DNA of 6,779 nucleotides, taken from contig JAJSAJ010000803.1 of NCBI GenBank assembly GCA_024274855.1, forward strand, positions 1-6,779, in the 5' to 3' direction. Source of the DNA: Planctomycetota bacterium. Lineage in GTDB: Bacteria > Planctomycetota > Planctomycetia > Pirellulales > Pirellulaceae. The position numbers and the translations under genes were made by a program. Below the pieces are notes generated by a model. It was not told where the DNA came from. It saw only the letters and a list, made by a program, of their open reading frames with translations, and ran no database searches. Shown in pieces: positions 1 to 5,881 of the stretch. The first letter of the stretch is position 1. Every line of letters starts with the position of its first letter.

Positions 1-254
1 TGGACCGCTATTGGATCCTCTGCCGCACCCTGGTCAACCTGGCAAACAGACGCCAAAGGAATATCTTGCCCTGGCACCCACACAAAGCCGACATCACCCG
101 CCGCCGCACGAACGGCGCGGTCGAGCAACGCCCCGTAAAAGGACGTCAGCGATCGGTGTTGCTCGGCCAGACCGGCAACGTCGTCAACCAAACGATCGAT
201 GGTCCGCCAAGTATCCGGCGTTAAGGACGTTGAAGAAAGCGGGTATTGCGACAT
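1..254 (-). CDS. Partial N-terminus of a probable GAF-domain/HlyD-type efflux adaptor protein
   Basis: This minus-strand frame is open from an ATG at 254-252 to the left edge (84 full codons), so the C-terminal part lies outside the window. An in-frame TGA at 263-261, three codons upstream, makes this ATG the earliest possible start. The protein begins MSQYPLSSTSLTPDTW, then has a helical stretch with LVDDVAGLAEQ (about residues 23-33), SFYGALLDRAVRAAAGDVGF (about 39-58) and VWVPGQDIPLASV. The pattern 'FY..LLDRAVRA...G..(V/I)W' followed by a short beta-rich segment resembles the opening of GAF-domain proteins that, as I recall, precede an HlyD/biotinyl-lipoyl adaptor region in planctomycetes. 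That assignment is an inference from a short N-terminus; the coding call itself is firmer. It lies divergent to a TolC-like gene, which fits an export function. No Shine-Dalgarno sequence is visible upstream. Confidence 0.6.
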   Translation of the reverse strand, partial: MSQYPLSSTSLTPDTWRTIDRLVDDVAGLAEQHRSLTSFYGALLDRAVRAAAGDVGFVWVPGQDIPLASVCQVDQGAAEDPIAV

Positions 255-256
255 AG

Positions 257-460
257 TTATTCAGTATAACCCGAAAAGAGAACTTGCAAACGATCGCCAA
301 GCCCAAAACGGCCGTTGGGCGATGACTTTCCAAAGCAGGAAACCTCTGCCCTTACTCGCCGCACATCCAGGACAATCCATACGCAACCCAAGACAAAGAC
401 AACCGCCACAAGCCTCGCAACCGACAAAGTCGCTCGCGAATTATTTTGCGCAATACTCAT
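257..460 (-). CDS. Possible small single-pass membrane protein, 67 aa (uncertain)
   Basis: This 67-codon minus-strand ORF runs from ATG 460-458 to TAA 259-257, and its stop lies only 2 nt before the ATG of the next gene at 254. I do not recognise the protein. It has a basic, polar N-terminus, one hydrophobic stretch at about residues 14-31 (including VARLVAVVFVLGCVWIVLDV), an arginine-rich edge (RRVR) and a short soluble tail, as expected for a signal anchor or an N-terminal signal peptide. In favour: the tight junction would allow translational coupling to the downstream gene, which lacks its own Shine-Dalgarno sequence, and codon use (TTG, GTT, GCG, TCG) resembles that gene. Against: the only GGAG abuts the ATG with no spacer, no homologue comes to mind, and ORFs of this size are common by chance. 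Confidence 0.25.
   Translation of the reverse strand: MSIAQNNSRATLSVARLVAVVFVLGCVWIVLDVRRVRAEVSCFGKSSPNGRFGLGDRLQVLFSGYTE
263..289 (-). promoter_or_regulatory. Possible sigma70-like promoter giving a nearly leaderless transcript
   Basis: Reading the minus strand, a TATACT hexamer (268-263) matches the -10 consensus TATAAT at five of six positions. A TTGCAA hexamer (289-284) lies 15 bp upstream and matches TTGACA at four of six; the spacing is short. Initiation about 7 bp downstream of the -10 would fall within a few bases of the ATG at 254-252, giving an almost leaderless mRNA. This would explain why that gene has no ribosome binding site. Single hexamer pairs arise often by chance, so this is tentative. 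Confidence 0.22.
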
Positions 461-497
461 CTCCGATCCGAATCACTCTGGTCCTTCAATTCATTTC

Positions 498-537
498 GCA
501 TGCACCGGTGAATACGCTCGTGCCGAACGGAGCATGC
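498..537. repeat. Short hairpin with GCATGC arms
   Basis: GCATGC occurs at 498-503 and again at 532-537. Inside it CCG (505-507) pairs with CGG (528-530), leaving one A/A mismatch and a 20-nt loop, so the stem has nine base pairs. Because GCATGC is itself palindromic, the arms also form direct repeats (GCATGCA at 498-504 and 532-538). There is no flanking T-run, so it is not a canonical terminator. It could be a regulatory stem or chance. Confidence 0.35.
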
Positions 538-784
538 ATCCGATCCATAACTCATACAACATTTTTTCGACATGAGCGGATTAGTGTGCTTATAGCGCAG
601 AAGTTGATCATTTTGAGTCAAATGTAGCAACCAACGGGAGCGGACTAAGGGGTTCCAAGCGGTAGTTCGAAATTGGTCCGAGACCCCACGTCGCTGGACT
701 CCTTTTGATCGTGCCCCTACCGCCTTACGACACAATCGGTTGCCGTAACCGTTCACGGAATGTAGGCCGCCGGCTCGCTTCCAA

Positions 785-862
785 GGGGTCAGACCCATTT
801 TCGGCGACAAAATGTGTTCGCGTAAAGAAACGATTTCTCTGCCGAAAATTGCGTCAGACCCC
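785..862. repeat. REPIN/MITE-like inverted-repeat element with GGGTCAGACCC core
   Basis: The left arm is GGGGTCAGACCC (785-796) followed directly by ATTTTCGGC (797-805). The right arm is GCCGAAAAT (841-849), the exact reverse complement of the latter, followed by TGCGTCAGACCCC (850-862). The 78-bp unit is thus a near-complete inverted repeat of about 21 bp per arm, with one inserted T and two substitutions; the changed central base of the core leaves GTCAGAC in the same orientation at both ends. Between the arms lie 35 bp of AT-richer sequence. Each core is itself a near-palindrome. As I recall, GGGTCTGACCC-type palindromes recur as REP sequences in planctomycete and other genomes and are linked with IS200-like REP-associated transposases (RAYTs); no such transposase is in this window. 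The element ends 45 bp before the TolC-like ATG, so it probably lies in its 5' leader or promoter. Confidence 0.7.
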
Positions 863-906
863 AGCGGCGTGAACGGCTACCGGTTGCCTTACAAGGGCAG
901 AAGTCC

Positions 907-2457
907 ATGGTTTTCCGACTATCGATCTTGATACAGTCACTGACGCTGGCTGCAGCACTGCTCCCACTGGGTTGCCGCCTTGGAAAGCGGACGGAATCCC
1001 CAATTCCTGGTCCCAATTTCTCATCAGCCTATTCCGCGGCCGAGATGGAAATCGAGTACCCTGACGTCGCAACCGCAACACTCGCCGAACAAATGACAAC
1101 CGACCAGCCGTTTACATTGGGGCAAGAATGGCCACCGCCGTTTCATGACATGCCATTGGAAGAAGCGATCAAGCTGTCACTGACACACTCGGAAGTACTG
1201 CGAGACATGGGCGGGCTCGTACTCCGATCACCAGAATCGTTGCGCACCGTTCATGATCCGGCGATTCGCGTCACGGATCCGCGTACCGGGGTCGAGGCAT
1301 CGTTGAGCGCCTTTGACGCAATCTTCGCCGCCAGCACTTATTTCGAAAACAACGACCGACCACTCAATAACTATATCGAAGGCATGGGGACCAACCTGTT
1401 TCAGCAAGATCTCGGCCTTTACAACCTGGAATTGTCAAAACAGACGGGCGTTGGCACGAACCTATCGCTACGAAATCTGATCGATTACAACAACAACAAT
1501 TCGCCAGCGAACTCCGATCCGAATCTTCCCTGGTCGGTCCGCATTGAAGGGGAGGTACGGCAACCCCTGCTGCAAGGCGCCGGAGCCACATTCAATGGCA
1601 TTGCCGGCCCGAATGGACGGCCTGGATTTAATTCGGGCGTGCTGATCGCTCGTAACAATTCCGATATCAGTCTTTCCGAATTCGAAGCCGGCGTTCGCGA
1701 CTTGGTGAACAATGTCGAAAACGCCTACTGGGAACTCTATTTTGCATATCGTGATCTGGACGCGAAGATCGATGCCCGCGATCGTGCCTTGAAAACATGG
1801 GAAGCCGTTCGCACACTCTACGAGACAGGCCGACGAGGCGGAGATGCCGAGCAAGAGGCGCAGGCTCGCGAACAGTACTTTCGACTCGAAGCCGACGTAC
1901 AAAATGCGTTGGCGGGTCGTGTCGTCGAGAAATCGAACGCCAACGTATTCCACGGGTCCGGCGGTGTCCTGTTCCTGGAACGTCGGCTGCGCCGTGCAAT
2001 CGGCCTGGCAGCAAGCGATGGTTTGTTGATTCGCCCCGCTGATGAACCGCCCATCGCGAAAATCCGATTTGCCTGGGAGGAGATCGTCCAGGAGTCACTG
2101 ACGCGACGAGTCGAATTGCGCCGGCAGAAATGGAAAATTGCTAGGGCTGAAATGGAACTGGTTGCCGCTCGCAATTACCTGAAACCGCGTCTCGACAGCG
2201 TTGCTCGCTACCGATTTCGTGGCCTGGGCCATGACCTGATGAGCACGAAAGGCAACCAACCGACACCGTGGAACGACGCTTACCAGAATCTGGCTAACGG
2301 CGATTTACAGGAATGGGCAATGGGCCTGGAACTGACTGTGCCAATTGGCTACCGCCTGGCACATACAACGGTACGCAATGCCGAACTACGATTGGCCCGA
2401 GTGCGTGCGGTGCTCCGAGAACAAGAACAAGAAGTCATCAACGATCTATCGTCGTAG
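907..2457 (+). CDS. TolC-family outer-membrane efflux protein, N-terminal part ending at a premature amber codon
   Basis: This is the first 516 codons of an outer-membrane efflux channel. A signal sequence (residues 1-22) ends LLPLGC, so Cys23 is a likely lipidation site, although Pro at -3 is unusual for a lipobox. The mature part has the family pattern: PLEEAIKLSLTHSEVLRD (83-100), a region of early strands and helices with an N-rich turn (LIDYNNNNSPAN), VRQPLLQGAG, the conserved NAYWELYFAYRDLDAKI (272-288), a long coiled-coil helix, and the second-repeat strand LELTVPIG (474-481) entering the last helical hairpin. Translation then meets TAG at 2455-2457, in the middle of that helix. The family continues in the same frame downstream, so the product would lack its final quarter and probably would not form a channel. 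ATG 907 is the only start after the TAA at 823; a weak AAGG at 893-896 may serve as ribosome binding site. It may act with the divergent adaptor-like gene. Confidence 0.85.
   Translation: MVFRLSILIQSLTLAAALLPLGCRLGKRTESPIPGPNFSSAYSAAEMEIEYPDVATATLAEQMTTDQPFTLGQEWPPPFHDMPLEEAIKLSLTHSEVLRDMGGLVLRSPESLRTVHDPAIRVTDPRTGVEASLSAFDAIFAASTYFENNDRPLNNYIEGMGTNLFQQDLGLYNLELSKQTGVGTNLSLRNLIDYNNNNSPANSDPNLPWSVRIEGEVRQPLLQGAGATFNGIAGPNGRPGFNSGVLIARNNSDISLSEFEAGVRDLVNNVENAYWELYFAYRDLDAKIDARDRALKTWEAVRTLYETGRRGGDAEQEAQAREQYFRLEADVQNALAGRVVEKSNANVFHGSGGVLFLERRLRRAIGLAASDGLLIRPADEPPIAKIRFAWEEIVQESLTRRVELRRQKWKIARAEMELVAARNYLKPRLDSVARYRFRGLGHDLMSTKGNQPTPWNDAYQNLANGDLQEWAMGLELTVPIGYRLAHTTVRNAELRLARVRAVLREQEQEVINDLSS
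2455..2457 (+). other. In-frame amber (TAG) stop interrupting the TolC-like gene
   Basis: Codon 517 of the 907-3018 frame is TAG, in the context NDLSS-stop-IAETGRAY. Family members have an ordinary helix residue here. One base change from CAG, AAG, GAG, TCG, TTG, TGG, TAC or TAT would restore the frame. The complete genes nearby stop with TAA or TGA, so nothing else in the window tests whether TAG is read as sense. A nonsense mutation or a sequencing error is the simplest reading. Confidence 0.9.
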
Positions 2458-3018
2458 ATCGCCGAAACGGGACGTGCCTACTGTCTGGCTGAGACGAACT
2501 TCAACCGCCGAGCGGCAGCCTATAACCAACTGAATGTGCTCGAAGTGCTCTATGATCAAGCCGACGAAAGCGACAAGCCCGCCCTGCTAAATCGCCTGCT
2601 CGATGCCCAACGCCGACTGGCAGACGCTGACAGTTCCTTCTATCGTGCTCTGGCCGCTTACGCTTTTGCAATCAAACAAGTGCACTACGATAAAGGCTCG
2701 CTGCTGGACTACAACGATATTTGTCTCAGCGAGGGCCCTTGGCCGAGCGCCGCATATCGACAGGCCGCCAAACGCGAGAAATGGCGCCATCCAGCACGCT
2801 ACCTGAAGAACTACATGCACACGAATCGAGCCGCGTCGGACTCGCAGAACAGCGGGCTCCATACCGAGTTGCCGGCCGAAGAGATTGACCGGCCTCCCCA
2901 AGCCACACTCGATACGGGAACCGATGTTCCCTCCACGGAAGCAACGGCGCCAACCCTGCCAGCCATCCCCGATAGCCAACTGCCTCGGAATTATCTTGAC
3001 ACAAGCCCGTCCGAATAA
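2458..3018 (+). pseudogene. C-terminal part of the same TolC-like protein, downstream of the amber codon
   Basis: Reading continues in the same frame after TAG 2455-2457 for 186 codons to TAA 3016-3018, giving IAETGRAYCLAETNFNRRAA and later LLNRLLDAQRRLADADSSFY (about residues 560-579 of the full frame) and then YAFAIKQVHYDKGSLLDYN. These are the last helical hairpin and closing segment of the TolC-like family, followed by a polar tail rich in T, P and A. The join is seamless: no residues are missing and no frame is shifted, so the full frame 907-3018 would encode 703 residues. A start at GTG 2536 is possible but has no Shine-Dalgarno sequence and would give an isolated 160-residue helical fragment with no signal peptide. 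I therefore treat it as the broken half of one gene, or as the product of stop-codon readthrough, and not as an independent gene. Confidence 0.85.
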
Positions 3019-3063
3019 CGTTCCGCGTAACTGAAACTCTATTGCGCTGCCACATAACACAAC

Positions 3064-5727
3064 ATGGCCACAGACTCGTTTGGATTGGACGCGTTGGCTG
3101 ATCGGCTGGCAAATTATGCGCGCGAGCTCGCCACCGTGATTTGCGATCCGCGACACCCGTGCCGCGGCACTCTTGAGCCGATCCGCTCTCTCTCCGATCC
3201 AAGCGTCGGAGTCGCGGACGCTGACCAAGACGCACTGTTGCTGACGTTCGCGATGCTCATCGCACGGTCCCAGATCAATCGCGAAACGAAAGGTGGCTCG
3301 GATCTACTGAACCTGGCACAGTCGACCGGTCTGAACAGCCTGGACCGGTTTCTTTACAAATTAGGAACGTCATCAGCCAGTTCCGGAAAAGCAGCTAACG
3401 TCATTCGCTCTCTATGGAACGAACTCACCGAAATCGATGTCATCGGTACACTCAACCAGCTGGACTCCCGTCTGGATACGAGCGACCATTTGGCCTATTT
3501 CTTCGAAACTCTTACTGCTCGGTTTAATGGAACCGAGCGACGAAGTCGTGGCATCTATTTCACTCCCAAGCCACTGGTCCAGTACATCGTTCGCAGTGCT
3601 GACGCGATCCTGCGTGACGACTTGCATTTCGCCGATGGGCTCGCGACAAGCGTGGCACCGCTCAGCATCCTCGATCCGGCATGCGGATCGGGGGCTTTTC
3701 TGCTAAGCGTCCTTCAGCACTTGTCCCAATCCTCAACCACTTGCGAAACGGCACATAGCCGATCTGTCACGAGGAAACCGGCAACGCTTTCGACACTTGT
3801 CGGCATCGATGTGATGCCTGCCTGTTGTGGCGCCGTCTCACTGATTCTGGAAGCTTTTTCAAGTTCGAAACGCACCCAGAACCCTACATTGCCCCACGTG
3901 CCCATTTACTGGGCAAATGCTCTAGATGCCGTTGATCTTACCGAATCACTTGTCCAGGATCGCATCCCCATCATTCTAGGCAACCCACCCTATTCCAACT
4001 TCGGCCGCCAAAACCAGGGGGATTGGATTCTTGAACAGTTGCGATGCTACAAATCCGGACTCGACGAACGCAAGATCAATTTGAATGACGATTTCATTAA
4101 GTTCCTCCGATGGGGCCAGTACTGGATCGATCAAGCTGGGTGCGGCGTGATGGCGATGGTCATCAACAACACCTACGCGGGAGGTGTGACGCACCGCCAG
4201 ATGCGGATGTCGCTAGCCCGGTCTTTTGACAAGATCTATGTACTCGATTTGCTTGGCGGTCGAAATAAGCAACATCGGAAGACCGAATTGGAAGCGGACG
4301 AAAACGTCTTCGCAATTCAACAAGGCGTCTCGATCGGTCTGTTTGTCAAGAAACCTCGCAAACCGACACGGGACCGAACGGTGGCGGCCGCAGCCGCTCA
4401 TGTCGAGTACGCCCAATTGCGGGGCTCACGCGAAAGCAAGTTCCGCACACTCGATGCAACAGACATCCGTAGCACTCCCTGGACCTCGGTACCAGCCAGT
4501 CCGCCCAACTTCTTCTTCATACCCGGCCGCGATCCTGGCAACAGTCCTTACCTTGACTGGCCGCGGCTCGATAATATCTTCCAACACTACATCTCGGGTG
4601 TCCAGACGAAACGCGATTCGCTGTTTGTCGGATTTACACACGATGCGGTTCGGCGCAAGATCGGCCGTTTCCTGGAGCAGGCGGCCAAAGGACACTTTGA
4701 ATCAGACATCCCCGATTGGCTACGTCTAAAAGCAGAACGAGTCCCGTTCGATCCCGGGTGCATTCAACCCTACATGGTCGCACCGTTTGATATTCGCTGG
4801 GTCTACTATGAACCCCGCCTGCTTGGACGCGCTCGCCACCAGGTCCTGAAGCACCTGCATTCAGGAAACACGGCTCTGCTGTTTATGCGGCAGACAACGA
4901 ATCCAGGCTGCTACGACCATTTCCTAGCCACATCATTTCTCGCGTCCGATCGCGTCTTCTTCAGCGCACACGGAGCACCATTCGTCGCTCCACTGTGGTT
5001 AGACATCGACAATGGCTCGAACGGCCAGCGATCCAACCTGACGCACGACTTCTTGGACACTCTCAGCAGACGAATCGGCGTTCCAATCACCCACGCCCCA
5101 GGCTCATCCAGTTGCCAAGAGACGGGAAAACGATCCGAAATCGGAGCAATATCACAAACGGATTCTCCGACAAGCGAGCGCAACCTGACACAAGTCACTG
5201 GGGCGAGTCGACGTCAGCAGGAAACCATACTTGGGCCACAAGATGTCTTCCATTGGCTTTACGCGGTCGTTTTTTGTCCATCCTATCGACAACAGTATGA
5301 TGCCCTGCTCAAGATCGACTTTCCGCGAATTCCCTGGCCAGTTGGTGCGGACCAGTTCCGGCGGATGGCCGAATTGGGAAAACAGCTGATCGACACGCAT
5401 CTACAGCTTCAACGGTCAGCCACACGGCAACAACCGCAGCAACAGGACGACCACATTGCAAAACCGATACCAAGCGGGTATCCCAGATGGACCGGTCCCA
5501 ACAACCTCGTCCTCAGCCCCGATCCGTTGCTCTCCTGCCGCATGGATCAGAGCGTATGGCAGTTCCGTCTGGGCGGCTACCAAGTAGTGAGCCACTGGAT
5601 CAAGCAAAGGCGGCAACAAGGACTCGATCGTCGCGACATGGCGCACGTTCAACGGTTGGACCGCGCGATTCGCAAGACGATCGACCTGATGGATCAAATC
5701 GATCGAGATACGACCAACATCTCTTGA
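3064..5727 (+). CDS. N6-adenine DNA methyltransferase with type ISP / type IIG-like specificity region
   Basis: This 887-residue protein should transfer a methyl group from S-adenosylmethionine to adenine N6 in a specific DNA sequence. Visible parts: a helical N-terminal domain (about 1-155); motif X-like GIYFTPKPLVQYIV (163-176); motif I DPACGSGAF (204-212); the acidic motif II residue D249 in LVGIDV; catalytic motif IV NPPY (307-310); VINNTYAGGVTHRQMR (366-381); YVLDLLGG (392-399) and DENVFAIQQGVSIGLFVKK (412-430). The target-recognition part includes WVYYEPRLLGRARHQV (about 579-594), VFHWLYAVVFCPSYR (728-742), KIDFPRIPWP (750-759) and VWQFRLGGYQV (831-841), hallmarks of type ISP/Eco57I-like enzymes. 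A polar Ser/Thr-rich stretch (about 680-722) and a Q-rich stretch (about 783-794) are probably linkers. No PD-(D/E)xK nuclease or helicase motif is visible at the N-terminus, so it may modify without cutting. ATG 3064 is the first start after TAA 3055-3057; no Shine-Dalgarno is seen. Confidence 0.92.
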   Translation: MATDSFGLDALADRLANYARELATVICDPRHPCRGTLEPIRSLSDPSVGVADADQDALLLTFAMLIARSQINRETKGGSDLLNLAQSTGLNSLDRFLYKLGTSSASSGKAANVIRSLWNELTEIDVIGTLNQLDSRLDTSDHLAYFFETLTARFNGTERRSRGIYFTPKPLVQYIVRSADAILRDDLHFADGLATSVAPLSILDPACGSGAFLLSVLQHLSQSSTTCETAHSRSVTRKPATLSTLVGIDVMPACCGAVSLILEAFSSSKRTQNPTLPHVPIYWANALDAVDLTESLVQDRIPIILGNPPYSNFGRQNQGDWILEQLRCYKSGLDERKINLNDDFIKFLRWGQYWIDQAGCGVMAMVINNTYAGGVTHRQMRMSLARSFDKIYVLDLLGGRNKQHRKTELEADENVFAIQQGVSIGLFVKKPRKPTRDRTVAAAAAHVEYAQLRGSRESKFRTLDATDIRSTPWTSVPASPPNFFFIPGRDPGNSPYLDWPRLDNIFQHYISGVQTKRDSLFVGFTHDAVRRKIGRFLEQAAKGHFESDIPDWLRLKAERVPFDPGCIQPYMVAPFDIRWVYYEPRLLGRARHQVLKHLHSGNTALLFMRQTTNPGCYDHFLATSFLASDRVFFSAHGAPFVAPLWLDIDNGSNGQRSNLTHDFLDTLSRRIGVPITHAPGSSSCQETGKRSEIGAISQTDSPTSERNLTQVTGASRRQQETILGPQDVFHWLYAVVFCPSYRQQYDALLKIDFPRIPWPVGADQFRRMAELGKQLIDTHLQLQRSATRQQPQQQDDHIAKPIPSGYPRWTGPNNLVLSPDPLLSCRMDQSVWQFRLGGYQVVSHWIKQRRQQGLDRRDMAHVQRLDRAIRKTIDLMDQIDRDTTNIS

Positions 5728-5786
5728 CCGAACGGTAGGTGTTCACGGACCCTGGCCGTCAATGCCTGCTCCTGCTCCAAAGAAGG

Positions 5787-5866
5787 AACGGCCCCCGATT
5801 AACCGGAATCGCTGAGCGAACTTGTTCGCGAAAGTGATTGCCGGTTCAATCGCTTGTTCGGCCGTT
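5787..5866. repeat. 80-bp multi-stem inverted repeat between convergent genes
   Basis: Nested complementary segments fold this interval into one long imperfect hairpin. From outside in: AACGGCC (5787-5793) with GGCCGTT (5860-5866); CGATT (5796-5800) with AATCG (5848-5852); AACCGG (5801-5806) with CCGGTT (5841-5846); AATCGC (5807-5812) with GTGATT (5834-5839, one G-U pair); GCGAAC (5816-5821) with GTTCGC (5824-5829), closing on a tight TT loop. Small bulges and internal loops separate the stems. There is no T-run on either side, so it is not a textbook intrinsic terminator, but its place between the 3' ends of two convergent genes suits bidirectional termination or mRNA 3'-end protection. A decayed mobile repeat is the alternative. 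CTTGTTCG also recurs directly at 5821-5828 and 5853-5860. Confidence 0.65.
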
Positions 5867-5881
5867 GAAGCGTCATTGATC

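Larger units (their letters stand above)
255..906. other. Long largely non-coding intergenic region between divergent genes
   Basis: About 650 bp separates the minus-strand gene at the left from the TolC-like gene. Besides the doubtful 67-codon ORF at 257-460, the ORFs here give compositionally odd, family-less proteins rich in R, H, P and S, and I do not accept them as genes. What can be seen is a 40-bp hairpin at 498-537, a decayed palindrome GGTC-CGA-GACC at 675-685, a small CGGTT/AACCG hairpin at 737-751, and a clear inverted-repeat element at 785-862. The block from about 620 to 862 may be one composite dispersed repeat, but this cannot be judged from a single copy. The promoter for the plus-strand gene must lie here but no convincing hexamer pair was found. 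Confidence 0.6.

Noticed and set aside
199..627. 142-codon plus-strand ORF in the left intergenic region
   Set aside because: It overlaps the better-supported minus-strand gene start at 254 and the non-coding block, and gives a low-complexity P-, Q- and R-rich protein with no recognisable domain.
457..810. 117-codon minus-strand ORF starting inside the REPIN-like element
   Set aside because: Its protein is rich in C, R, H and S with no hydrophobic core or known motif, begins within the inverted repeat and crosses several palindromes. It looks like translated repeat sequence.
1468..1953. 161-codon minus-strand ORF
   Set aside because: It is wholly antisense to the conserved central region of the TolC-like gene and looks like a codon-bias shadow.
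2536..3018. Independent 160-residue gene starting at GTG 2536
   Set aside because: It is in frame with the upstream TolC-like segment, completes its last helical hairpin, and has no ribosome binding site, so it is the second half of one broken gene.
2587..3228. 213-codon minus-strand ORF
   Set aside because: It lies antisense to conserved TolC-family C-terminal sequence and the methyltransferase start, spans two genes and matches no family.
5816..5829. GCGAAC-TT-GTTCGC as a canonical intrinsic terminator
   Set aside because: There is no run of T after the stem on either strand, and it is only the tip of a much larger inverted repeat.
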